DNA from: Paraburkholderia solisilvae | GTDB lineage: Bacteria; Pseudomonadota; Gammaproteobacteria; Burkholderiales; Burkholderiaceae | Assembly (NCBI RefSeq): GCF_902859875.1 | Contig: NZ_CADIKF010000027.1 | Coordinates: forward strand, 34,183-98,182 | DNA length: 64,000 bases | Direction: 5' to 3' | Shown: positions 42,180 to 50,425 of the stretch, in pieces | Layout: each line of letters starts with the position of its first letter | How positions within the stretch are numbered: the first letter of the stretch is position 1 | Position numbers and translations under genes: made by a program | Notes under the pieces: generated by a model | The model's database searches: none | What the model was told of the DNA's origin: nothing | Seen by the model: only the letters and a program-made list of their open reading frames with translations

Positions 42180-43994
42180 ATGATTCAGAAGATGGTGTTA
42201 CGGGGTGGCGGGCAGCACGGCGGGGGGCAGTCGATGCGCCGCACGCGAATCAGTTTCGCGGTGCTGGCGGCACTGGGGATGGCGCTGACGACGGGCGTGC
42301 ACGCGCAGTCGCTCGAGACGCAGGCCGCGATGGGTACGGCCGCGCCGACCGAAAGCACGGTGATCAACCTGATCAACCTGCTGGTGAAGCGCGGCGTGCT
42401 CACGCAGCAGAATGCCAACGACCTGGTTTCGCAGGCCCAGGCCGAAGCTGCGCAGGCGAAGGCCGCTGCCGCGCGACCGGCGGTGCCGGTCGTCGCGAAC
42501 GCGCCGACGCAGCCGGGCGACGTCGCGGTGCCGTATGTGCCGCAGGTGGTGCGCGATCAGATTCGCGACCAGGTGAAGCAGGAAGTGGTCGCGCAGGCGA
42601 AGGCGGAAAACTGGGCACAGCCGAACACGTTCCCGGACTGGGTGTCGCGTATCAAGATCGACGGCGATATGCGCATACGTGATGAGTTCCACTTCTTCTC
42701 GCCGCGCAACGTGACGGGTCTGACCGACTTCGCGCAGATCAATCGCAACGGCGGCTTCGACTTCAATCCGAACACCAACAATGCGCTGCCGCCGACCCTC
42801 AACACGACCCAGGACCGTTCGAACCTGTTCAGCGTGCGCGCGCGTCTTGGCGTCACCGCGCAGATCACGGACAACCTGCAGACCGGCATCCAGCTCGCGT
42901 CGGGCAACGACGACGACCCTGTGTCGACCACGCAACTGCTCGGCGGCGGCTTCGACAAGAAGGACATCTGGCTGAACAAGGCCTACGTCAAGTATTCGCC
43001 GACCAGCTGGGTCTCGATCACCGCGGGCCGCTTCGACAATCCGTTCTTCTCGTCGGACCTGCTGTTCGACCCGGACCTCGAATTCGACGGCTTCGCGGCG
43101 AACTTCAGCCATGCGCTGCCGGCCGCGCCGGACATCACGCTGTTCGGCACGCTCGGCGCGTTCCCGGTTCAGTACAGCGACGACAACTTCCCGTCGAACA
43201 GCATCGACAAGGCCGGCAGCGATACGAAGTGGTTGTTCGCCGGCCAGTTCGGCGCGGAGTGGAAGATCAACGAGCAGAACCGCCTGAAGGGCGCGATTGC
43301 GTACTACGACTTCCAGAATTCGCGAGGCGAACTGTCTTCGCCATGCGCGCTGTTCCTCGGCGCGACGAGCTGCAGCACTGACAACGATGCGCCGGCCAAT
43401 ATGCAGAAGGGCAACACGGTGATCGCGCTGCGCAATATCGTGCAGGACCCGAACGCCACGCCGGGCGGCACACCGGACACGCAGCTGTTCGGCCTCGCCT
43501 ACAACTACCGGTTGTTCGATGCGAAGCTCGAATGGGACACGAAGCTCATGGACCGTTACAAGCTCCGGCTTGACGGCGAGTTCGTGCGCAACCTCTCGTA
43601 CGACGCGAACAAGGCGTTCCAGGCGACGTCGACGCCGGTCAACAACTTCAACAATGCGAACTCGTCGGGCACGACGGTCACGCAGGCGGACTATCGCAGC
43701 GGCGGTAACGGCTTCATGTTCAAGGCGACGCTCGGCGAGCCGGACACGTACGAGAAGGGTCAGTGGAACTTCTCGATCGCGTACAAATACCTGCAGCCGG
43801 ATGCGGTGCTCGACGCGTTCACCGATTCCGACTTCCACCTGGGCGGCACCAATGCGAAGGGCTATGTGCTCGGCGCGCAGTATGCGGTCGCGCGCGACGC
43901 ATGGCTGTCCGCACGCTACCTGAGTGCGCGTGAAGTGTATGGGCCGCCGCTGTCGATCGACGTGCTGCAGCTCGAGCTCAACGCGAGATTCTGA
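42180..43994 (+). CDS. Putative outer-membrane porin
   Basis: A 604-residue protein. ATG 42180 has GGAG 7 bases ahead; an in-frame ATG at 42165 is an alternative. The N-terminus is long before the signal-like stretch (FAVLAALGMALTTGVHA). Next comes a coiled segment (STVINLINLLVKRGVLTQQNANDLVSQAQAEA, about 55-95), typical of the putative-porin family, then a beta barrel ending in LQLELNARF. It sits inside the Ton locus, so it may be the gated partner of the TonB-like protein. Confidence 0.82.
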   Translation: MIQKMVLRGGGQHGGGQSMRRTRISFAVLAALGMALTTGVHAQSLETQAAMGTAAPTESTVINLINLLVKRGVLTQQNANDLVSQAQAEAAQAKAAAARPAVPVVANAPTQPGDVAVPYVPQVVRDQIRDQVKQEVVAQAKAENWAQPNTFPDWVSRIKIDGDMRIRDEFHFFSPRNVTGLTDFAQINRNGGFDFNPNTNNALPPTLNTTQDRSNLFSVRARLGVTAQITDNLQTGIQLASGNDDDPVSTTQLLGGGFDKKDIWLNKAYVKYSPTSWVSITAGRFDNPFFSSDLLFDPDLEFDGFAANFSHALPAAPDITLFGTLGAFPVQYSDDNFPSNSIDKAGSDTKWLFAGQFGAEWKINEQNRLKGAIAYYDFQNSRGELSSPCALFLGATSCSTDNDAPANMQKGNTVIALRNIVQDPNATPGGTPDTQLFGLAYNYRLFDAKLEWDTKLMDRYKLRLDGEFVRNLSYDANKAFQATSTPVNNFNNANSSGTTVTQADYRSGGNGFMFKATLGEPDTYEKGQWNFSIAYKYLQPDAVLDAFTDSDFHLGGTNAKGYVLGAQYAVARDAWLSARYLSAREVYGPPLSIDVLQLELNARF

Positions 43995-44002
43995 GGCTGA
44001 CC

Positions 44003-44704
44003 ATGCGAAAACGTCTATTGAGCGCGGCAGCCGGGTGTCTTGGCGCCGCGCTGGTGTGCACCTCGCTGCCGGCGCTTGCGCAAAGCAGCGGCCTCGAAGA
44101 CAAGTTGCGCGCGCAACTGCGTTCGACCGTCGAACAGTTGCGGCAGCTGCAGGATACGCAGGCGCAACTGCAGGCGGACAAGACCGCGGCCGAGCAGCAG
44201 CGTGACAAGGCCGTGGACGATCTGAAGGCCGCGCAGGGCGAGCTCGATGCGGCAAAGGGCAAGTCGGGCGCGCAGGAGCAGGCCGAACGCGCGTTGTCCG
44301 CCGAGCGCTCGAGCCACGCGAAGGATACGCAGCAGCTGACGAAGGTGAAGGCCGCTTATGACGCGTTGCTTGCCGAGTCGCATACCCAGGAGGCGCAGCG
44401 CAAGCAGGCGCAAACCGAACTGAAGGCGCGCGACACGCAACTGCAGACCTGCGAAGCGAAGAACGCGCAGCTCTACAAGGTCGGGCACGACGTTCTCGAT
44501 GCATACGAGCATATCGACCTCGGCACCTTCATGAAGACGCGTCAGCCGTTCGCGCAAAGCGCGCGTGTGAAGTACGACGAGATCGCGCAGCAGTACGGCG
44601 ATCAGCTGTATGCGGGCAAATACGATCCGAACGCGGCGCCGGCGCCTGCCGCGGCGGCGTCCGCGGGTTCGGCGGCCGCGCCAGCCGCCGCCGCGTCGAA
44701 ATAA
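44003..44704 (+). CDS. Secreted coiled-coil protein
   Basis: A 233-residue protein starting 8 bases after the porin stop. The signal peptide ends ALA before QSSG (about residue 27). Residues 30-150 form a long coiled coil rich in Gln, Lys and Glu (LRSTVEQLRQLQDTQAQLQA...). Then comes a small conserved-looking part (KVGHDVLDAYEHIDLGTFMKTRQPF) and an Ala/Pro tail. It may be a periplasmic spacer or scaffold linking the porin or TpsB to the motor. Function is inferred from context only. Confidence 0.72.
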   Translation: MRKRLLSAAAGCLGAALVCTSLPALAQSSGLEDKLRAQLRSTVEQLRQLQDTQAQLQADKTAAEQQRDKAVDDLKAAQGELDAAKGKSGAQEQAERALSAERSSHAKDTQQLTKVKAAYDALLAESHTQEAQRKQAQTELKARDTQLQTCEAKNAQLYKVGHDVLDAYEHIDLGTFMKTRQPFAQSARVKYDEIAQQYGDQLYAGKYDPNAAPAPAAAASAGSAAAPAAAASK

Positions 44705-44808
44705 CACAGTCACGAACGCGTCGCACCATACGCGATTAAACATCTCGTTCGACGCGATAGAGCATCTGAAGCCGTCAAGGCACTCGAATCGAAACAACAG
44801 GAATCGAT

Positions 44809-45351
44809 ATGACGACCGCAGCAAAGGCAGCAACGAAGAAGAGCAGCGACGATATGTTCATTGAAGCGGTCAGCGTCGACCAGCTGGCGGACATATTCAA
44901 GTCGGCGGGTTATCGCGTGACGCCGGCCGAGCAGAACGGCGTCGTGCAGCTGATGAGCGCGAGCCAGGGCGTCGGTTTCGCGGTGCGCTTCGGCAACGCG
45001 ACCGCCGAGGTCGGCAAGTTTCTCGACTTCACGCTGAGCTGCGCACTGCAAGTGCAGGGCGAGTTGCCCGCGGAAATCGTCGCGGGCTGGAATCGCACGA
45101 AGCGCTTTGCGCGCCTCTGGGAGCAAGCGCCGTTTCTCGTGCTCGAAATGGACGTGGTGGTGGCGGGCGGCGTGAGCGAGCGCAATCTGCGTTCGCTGAT
45201 CGAGTTGTGGGACCGCCTGATTCGCGAATTCCTGCTGCATCTGCGCAACCGGCCGGCCATGGCCGCGGCGCAAGCAGAGGCCGCCCCGGGCGTCGCGGCG
45301 GCGGGTCTTGCAAGCACAGCTGGGGACATGCAGCAGGTTGAAACGAAATGA
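44809..45351 (+). CDS. YbjN domain-containing protein
   Basis: A 180-residue cytoplasmic protein. Residues 15-148 match the YbjN (PF10722-type) pattern: FIEAVSVDQLADIFKSAGYRV, GVGFAVRFGNATAEVGKFLDF, WNRTKRFARLW and a helical end. YbjN proteins resemble type III secretion chaperones and are linked to stress or motility regulation. In this locus a chaperone-like role for an exported substrate is possible. Its TGA overlaps the next ATG (ATGA). Confidence 0.82.
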   Translation: MTTAAKAATKKSSDDMFIEAVSVDQLADIFKSAGYRVTPAEQNGVVQLMSASQGVGFAVRFGNATAEVGKFLDFTLSCALQVQGELPAEIVAGWNRTKRFARLWEQAPFLVLEMDVVVAGGVSERNLRSLIELWDRLIREFLLHLRNRPAMAAAQAEAAPGVAAAGLASTAGDMQQVETK

Positions 45352-45833
45352 ACAAGCCGGGCAAGCCCCGCGTAGCCGGTGCGCTCGGTGCGGCGCTGCT
45401 CGCGCTGACGCATGGCGTGTGGGCTGGCACCGGCGCGCAGCATGTGAGCGTCGATAAGGCGCCGCAAGCCTGGCTTGTCTATGCGCAGCGGGTTTCGGAA
45501 ACGCTGCAGACGGCGCTGAGCGCCGACACCGAAACCGCGCGCCGCTTCAATGATTACTTCAGCAACTGGGTCGACACCGACGCGGGCGCGGTCGCACCTG
45601 CATCGGCGCCGTCCGACGGCGGTCCGCTGCCGTTCGACCCGCCGACGCTGAAAGTGCGTGTCTGGCTCGATCGCGCCGGGCATGTCGAGCAGGTCGAATT
45701 CGACGATATCGGCGACGACGCGGCGGAGGCCGACTTGCGCTCGCTGCTGCTTGCGCAAACCGTCGGTGCGCCGCCGCCGCGGCTGATGAAGCAGCCGGTC
45801 GTGGTGCGTCTGTCGCTCGGCGCGGAGTTGTGA
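45348..45833 (+). CDS. Secreted TonB-C-like small protein A
   Basis: A 161-residue protein coupled to the YbjN gene by an ATGA overlap. A signal peptide (LGAALLALTHGVWA) is followed by AWLVYAQRVSETLQTALSAD and a C-terminal region LKVRVWLDRAGHVEQVEF, LLLAQTVGAPPPRLMKQPVVVRLSL that resembles the TonB C-terminal fold. It is a paralogue of the protein at 49735-50250. It may interact with the TonB-like protein or compete for its partner. Not assigned to a known family with certainty. Confidence 0.72.
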   Translation: MNKPGKPRVAGALGAALLALTHGVWAGTGAQHVSVDKAPQAWLVYAQRVSETLQTALSADTETARRFNDYFSNWVDTDAGAVAPASAPSDGGPLPFDPPTLKVRVWLDRAGHVEQVEFDDIGDDAAEADLRSLLLAQTVGAPPPRLMKQPVVVRLSLGAEL

Positions 45834-45933
45834 AGCGGATCATGAATGTTTGATGCCGTCTGATGATGCCGTGTGCGCATCCGTGTTCGCGGGCAACAGC
45901 AGACTGATTTTTTCCAGCAGCGGGAGTGGGACA

Positions 45934-46824
45934 GTGAAGAAATTTGCAATGGTTATGAGCGGCGCCATGCTGGCGTTGTCATGCGCGGCGCATGCGCAGG
46001 GCGATGTGATCGCACGCGCCGGCGACACGTCGGTGACGCAAGCCGATATGACGGCGTTTCTGCAAGCGCTGAGCCCGGATGTCAGGACGCGCCTCGCGGC
46101 CGACCCGGCGAAGCTCGATCAGGTGGTGCGCGCCAAACTCGCCACTTCGGCCGTGCTGGCTGAAGCGCATGCGAAGGGCTGGGACAAGCAGGCGCAAGTC
46201 ACCGCGCTGATCGACGAAGCGCGGCGCGATGTGATCCTGCGCAGCTATCTCGCATCGGTGTCGGCGCCGCCTGCCGACTACCCGTCCGACGCGGACATCC
46301 AGGCCGCGTACGACCACAATCAGACGCTGTTCATGCAGCCGCACGCGGTGCGTCTGTCGCAGATCTATATCGCCACGCCGGCGGGCGCGGATGCGGCGAC
46401 GCTCGACAAGGCACGCAAACGCGCGACCGACCTCGCGCGTCAGGCGCGCGCGTCGGGTGCGGATTTCGCGGCGCTTGCCAAGGCCAATTCGCAGGAGACG
46501 CAAAGCGCGGCGAACGGCGGCGACATGGGCTTCGTGCCGGACGGACTGCTGATGCCGGAAATCCGCAAGACCGTCGAAGGGATGAAGACCGGCGAGGTGG
46601 CGGGGCCGGTGCAAACGACGGCGGGCTTTCATGTGATCAAGCTGACCGACACGCGCGCGCAAAGCGTGCGTCCGCTTGCCGACGTGAAAGAACAGTTGCG
46701 TGCGCAACTGCGTCAACAGCGTGAAGCGCAAAACGCCCAGGCCTATATGGCGAAGCTCGCGGGCCCGTCGGCCGCGCCGATCGACGAAAACGCGCTGAAA
46801 AAGGCGCTCGCCGCGGTCCACTGA
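45934..46824 (+). CDS. Parvulin-type periplasmic peptidyl-prolyl isomerase
   Basis: A 296-residue protein starting at GTG 45934 with GGGAG upstream and the signal peptide MKKFAMVMSG... ending AHA. The helical N-terminal chaperone part (about 25-140) is followed by a parvulin domain (about 145-250; VRLSQIYIATPAG, ADFAALAKANSQET, NGGDMGFVPDG, TTAGFHVIKLTD). It should help fold exported proteins. A similar isomerase occurs in the Pseudomonas pdt region (recalled). The frame open to 45850 adds nothing recognisable. Confidence 0.88.
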   Translation: MKKFAMVMSGAMLALSCAAHAQGDVIARAGDTSVTQADMTAFLQALSPDVRTRLAADPAKLDQVVRAKLATSAVLAEAHAKGWDKQAQVTALIDEARRDVILRSYLASVSAPPADYPSDADIQAAYDHNQTLFMQPHAVRLSQIYIATPAGADAATLDKARKRATDLARQARASGADFAALAKANSQETQSAANGGDMGFVPDGLLMPEIRKTVEGMKTGEVAGPVQTTAGFHVIKLTDTRAQSVRPLADVKEQLRAQLRQQREAQNAQAYMAKLAGPSAAPIDENALKKALAAVH

Positions 46825-46841
46825 CGGACGCGCAAGGGGCG

Positions 46842-47627
46842 ATGCCAGTGACCGGAATCTCGTCCGATACCGCGCGGCTGCCCGACGACGTGAATGCCGG
46901 CGGCTACGGTTTTCACGTCGTCGGCGCACGCTACGGCATCGGCGTCGGTGCGAGCCCGCAGTGTCCGGTCTGCTTCGGCGAACTCCTGCCCATTGCCGAC
47001 GATGCGGGCCGGCTCTTCCGTCACCTCGTTGCGCAAGACGAGGCGCGTTGCCCGCTCTCGACGCCGTCGTATCAGCCTGACGCGCCGAGCGTGGCCCGCA
47101 AGCGCGATGCCGTGCTCGAGCGCGAACAGCGCGGCGCCTTTATCGAAAACTGGCAGCGGCATTTCCAGGTGATGCGGCGCGCCGTGCCGTCGCTGACGGT
47201 GCGGCGCTTCACCTATCTCATCGGTTACGCCGATGTGATGAACCTCTGGTCGTATCCGGCACTCGAACAACATGACCTGCCTTATGTGTTGCTGACGCTG
47301 GCGCAGTTCATGCGCGCGGGCGCCATGGGCGGCAGGCCGGTCTGGGTGCGTTTCTGCTTCGATGCGACGGTGCGCGATATCGGCGACCTGTGGACGCAGC
47401 GAGGGTCGCGGGCACGGCTCTTCAAGATGATGTACAACGCACCGCGCGAAACACCGTTTCCGACGTCGAGGCAATTGATCCACTACGAGACGGTGCGACG
47501 CGACCCCTCCTTCCTCGAGACTCCGCCGCCCTGGATGAAACGGGCCGATGTGAAGGAGTTCCAGCGCTTCGCGGCGGCCGGCCGCCCGCCGGCCGATGCG
47601 GGGCGCGCCGATACGGGGACATCATGA
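46842..47627 (+). CDS. Hypothetical protein with Cys-rich N-terminus
   Basis: A 261-residue protein without signal peptide, starting 17 bases after the isomerase stop. The N-terminal region carries CPVCFGELLP, then RHLVAQ and a third cysteine in ARCPLS (C-x2-C...H...C), which may bind zinc. The central part (about 100-220) contains YLIGYADVMNLWSYPAL and VWVRFCFDATVRDIGDLW with no recognised catalytic motif. It belongs to the locus by strand and spacing. Function unknown. Confidence 0.68.
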   Translation: MPVTGISSDTARLPDDVNAGGYGFHVVGARYGIGVGASPQCPVCFGELLPIADDAGRLFRHLVAQDEARCPLSTPSYQPDAPSVARKRDAVLEREQRGAFIENWQRHFQVMRRAVPSLTVRRFTYLIGYADVMNLWSYPALEQHDLPYVLLTLAQFMRAGAMGGRPVWVRFCFDATVRDIGDLWTQRGSRARLFKMMYNAPRETPFPTSRQLIHYETVRRDPSFLETPPPWMKRADVKEFQRFAAAGRPPADAGRADTGTS

Positions 47628-47639
47628 GAGGGTCTTGCG

Positions 47640-48044
47640 ATGAAACAGCATAGACGTGTCCTTCGATGGGGGGTGGCGTCAGCGATGGCAGGTGCGGTAT
47701 CGCTGTTCTGCGGCACAGCCTGGGCGCAAAGTGCGCACCCCGATGCCGGTTCGGGCGCCGCGCAGGCCGCCGCGTCCGGGAACGGCAAGCACGTGTGCGT
47801 GAATGCGGAAATGAACGGCGTGCAGGCGCTGTCGTACGACTGTCTGAGCCAGCAACTCGCGCCGAAGCCGAGCGCGGCGGCAAGCGAACTGAATCCTGCT
47901 GAAGCGCAGGCCAAGGCGCCGTCGAATCAGACCGGCACATTCAATTATTCGGCGGAAAGCATCCGCTTCGGTAATGCGTGGGGCAAATCGTTGACGCCGC
48001 AGCGGCCGGCGCCGACGCCGGCGCCCACGGTGCCGTTGAAGTGA
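47640..48044 (+). CDS. Small secreted hypothetical protein
   Basis: A 134-residue protein. The signal peptide (MKQHRRVLRW... ending AWA before QSA) is clear. The mature part has two cysteines (KHVCVNAEMNG, SYDCLSQQL) likely to pair, a NQTGTFNYSAESIRFGNAWG segment and a Pro-rich tail. No family recognised. It lies 12 bases after the Cys-rich protein gene and just ahead of the HtrA gene. Confidence 0.7.
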   Translation: MKQHRRVLRWGVASAMAGAVSLFCGTAWAQSAHPDAGSGAAQAAASGNGKHVCVNAEMNGVQALSYDCLSQQLAPKPSAAASELNPAEAQAKAPSNQTGTFNYSAESIRFGNAWGKSLTPQRPAPTPAPTVPLK

Positions 48045-48107
48045 TGCCGCGAGCATGATGCTCGCAACGCGGCGCCGCGCGCGGTTTCAAAACATGCGAA
48101 CGAACTT

Positions 48108-49655
48108 ATGACAGCGGCAAAACAAGGGTTTGAACGGGGCAGCGCGCGGCATGCGATGCAAGGCCTGATGCAGGGTATGCGCGGTATGCGCGACAAGATG
48201 GCGCGGGTCCGGCGGGCGGCGCACGCGGCACGATCGCGCGCGCGCTCCGGCATGTTCGCGCGCGTTGCGTCGTTAGTCGCATCTTTAGTTGCGGCCGCAT
48301 CGTTTTGCGCATGCGCGGCGCACGCCGCGGTATCCGACGACGCGCAGGCAGCCGGGTCCGCGCAGATCGTGCTGCCGAACTTCGCGTCGCTTGCGAAGCG
48401 CGACGGGCCGGCGGTGGTCAATATCAGCGTGACGCATGAAGTCACGCAGATGGGCGTGCAGCTGCCGCCCGGCATTGCGCCCGGCAATCCGCTTGCGCCG
48501 TTTCTCGCGCGCCGCGTGATCGGCAATCGCGAGGAAGTGAGTCTCGGCTCGGGCTTTATCGTCAGCGCGGACGGCTACATTCTGACCAATCGTCATGTGG
48601 TCGGCGATGCGAGCGTGGTCGACGTGAAGCTGACCGACAAACGCGAGTTCAAGGGCAAAGTCATCGGCACCGATGCGCTGTCCGATGTCGCGCTGATCAA
48701 GGTCGACGCGGACGATCTGCCGGTCGTCGTCACCGGCAATCCGCAGCGCCTCGAGGTCGGCGACTGGGTGATGGCCATCGGCTCGCCGTATGGCTTCGCG
48801 AATACCGTGACGTCGGGCATCGTCAGCGCGAAATCGCGTTCGCTGCCGGGCGAGGTTTATGTGCCGTTTATCCAGACCGACGTGCCGATCAATCCGGGCA
48901 ACTCGGGTGGGCCGCTGTTCGATTTGCGCGGCCATGTCGTGGCAATCAACTCGATGATCTATTCGAAGACCGGCGGCTATCAGGGTCTGTCGTTCGCGAT
49001 TCCGATCGACGTCGCACTCGACGTGAAAGATCAATTGCTGAAGACCGGTCACGTGAGCCGCGGCTGGCTCGGCGTCAACGTGCAGGAAGTGAGTCAGGCG
49101 CTGGCGCGCTCCTTCGGGCTCGCGAAACCCGACGGCGCGTTGATCAGCGTGGTCGATCCGAACGGTCCGGCCGCGCGCGCGGGCATGCAGGCCGGCGACG
49201 TCGTGCTGGCGATCGACGGTCACGACATCGGCGATTCCGTCGATCTGCTGACGACGGTCGCGAAGATCCGCCCGGGACAAAACGCGGATCTGCTGATGTG
49301 GCGCGCCGGGCACGCGTCGCATGTCAGCGTCGCGGTCGGCGAACTGGACAGCGCCGGCGGCGCGGCCGCGAACGCGACCGCCGTGCCGCCGGCGCGTCTC
49401 GGCATTGTCGTGCGGCCGTTATCGACCGGCGAGCAGCAGCGCCTCGGACTCGATCACGGACTGCTGATCCAGCAGGTGACGGGGCGCGCGACACGCATCG
49501 GCCTGAAGCCGGGCGACATCGTACTGTCGGTGAACGGCACGCCGGTCGCGTCGCTCGATCAACTCGCGGATGAACTGCGTCAGTTGCATGAAAACGCGGC
49601 GCTGCTGATCCAGCGCGGCGGCACGCGCGTCTATTTGCCGTTCGATCCGGCCTGA
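48108..49655 (+). CDS. HtrA/DegP-like periplasmic serine protease
   Basis: A 515-residue protease. The N-terminus is unusually long and basic before a hydrophobic export segment (about 49-74), so a start at the internal Met 49 is possible. The trypsin-like domain has the triad H163 (TNRHVV), D193 (LSDVALIKV) and S266 (PGNSGGP). Two PDZ domains follow (about 345-420 and 430-510; GWLGVNVQEV, GLKPGDIVLSVNGTPV). It should clear misfolded or surplus exported proteins. Its place inside the TPS/Ton locus suggests dedicated quality control. Confidence 0.92.
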   Translation: MTAAKQGFERGSARHAMQGLMQGMRGMRDKMARVRRAAHAARSRARSGMFARVASLVASLVAAASFCACAAHAAVSDDAQAAGSAQIVLPNFASLAKRDGPAVVNISVTHEVTQMGVQLPPGIAPGNPLAPFLARRVIGNREEVSLGSGFIVSADGYILTNRHVVGDASVVDVKLTDKREFKGKVIGTDALSDVALIKVDADDLPVVVTGNPQRLEVGDWVMAIGSPYGFANTVTSGIVSAKSRSLPGEVYVPFIQTDVPINPGNSGGPLFDLRGHVVAINSMIYSKTGGYQGLSFAIPIDVALDVKDQLLKTGHVSRGWLGVNVQEVSQALARSFGLAKPDGALISVVDPNGPAARAGMQAGDVVLAIDGHDIGDSVDLLTTVAKIRPGQNADLLMWRAGHASHVSVAVGELDSAGGAAANATAVPPARLGIVVRPLSTGEQQRLGLDHGLLIQQVTGRATRIGLKPGDIVLSVNGTPVASLDQLADELRQLHENAALLIQRGGTRVYLPFDPA

Positions 49656-49734
49656 GCGCGCAGGCGCAGGCACAGACGCAGGCAGACGGGCGAGTTCAAT
49701 TTGCATAACGAGGCTGGCGGGGCAGGGGAAACTG

Positions 49735-50250
49735 ATGAACACCATCAAGCACAGCGGGTGCGCGCGCACATTCAAAGGCGCGATAAAACATCGGGTGATG
49801 TGCGCGCTCGGTGTAGGTGCGATCGCGTGGGGCATCGCGGCGCACGCGCAAACCGCGACCGTGCCGCAGGCGTGGATCGACTACGCGCAACGGGTCGGCG
49901 CGCAGTTCCAGCGATCGCTCGAAGGCTATGACGACACCGCCAACGAACTGCATGCGTTTCTGGAAGACCGCATGCAGCATCCGCAGCGCGATACGGTGCC
50001 GTCGACGGTCGACGTGCGCGCATGGATCGGCGCCGACGGTTCGGTGACGCGCGTGGCGTTCGATTCGCTCGGCGATGCGCAGGCCGATGAAGAACTGCGT
50101 GCCGTGCTGATGGCGCATTCGATCGGTGTGCTGCCGCCTGCCGACATGCGTCAGCCATTGCGTGTGCGGCTGGAGCTGGAGGCGAAGCCGGATCAGCAGC
50201 CGGACGGGAAACCGGACGCGGCGCCGCATGGTGCGGCGGGCGCTTCATGA
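49735..50250 (+). CDS. Secreted TonB-C-like small protein B
   Basis: A 171-residue paralogue of the protein at 45348-45833. The signal region ends AHA before QTATVPQ. The shared core reads AWIDYAQRVGAQFQRSLEG and VDVRAWIGADGSVTRVAF... LMAHSIGVLPPADMRQPLRVRLEL, again like a TonB C-terminal fold. The tail is Pro/Lys/Asp-rich. It is the last gene of the locus. The two copies bracket the isomerase and protease genes. Confidence 0.7.
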   Translation: MNTIKHSGCARTFKGAIKHRVMCALGVGAIAWGIAAHAQTATVPQAWIDYAQRVGAQFQRSLEGYDDTANELHAFLEDRMQHPQRDTVPSTVDVRAWIGADGSVTRVAFDSLGDAQADEELRAVLMAHSIGVLPPADMRQPLRVRLELEAKPDQQPDGKPDAAPHGAAGAS

Positions 50251-50425
50251 TGCAGCGAGGGACGGCCGATTGATCGGGAACTGACGGGGTGAACTGACGG
50301 CGGGATGACTCATTTCCACAACGTGCAGGCGGCAATCCGTCGCTGACGGGATCGAATCGCTGCGGCTTGTCGTCCATAATAGCGGCGCTCGACCCGACTC
50401 TCCCGGGAACACTTTGGAATAGAAC

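Noticed and set aside
42198..44504. Very long open frame on the minus strand (768 codons) opposite the porin and coiled-coil genes
   Set aside because: It is arginine/histidine-rich without any recognisable domain and mirrors the GC-rich codon pattern of real genes on the plus strand. Similar antisense shadows occur at 6551-8272, 10493-12055, 20988-22835, 23889-25583, 37135-38943 and, on the plus strand, 53862-55853 and 56010-57785.
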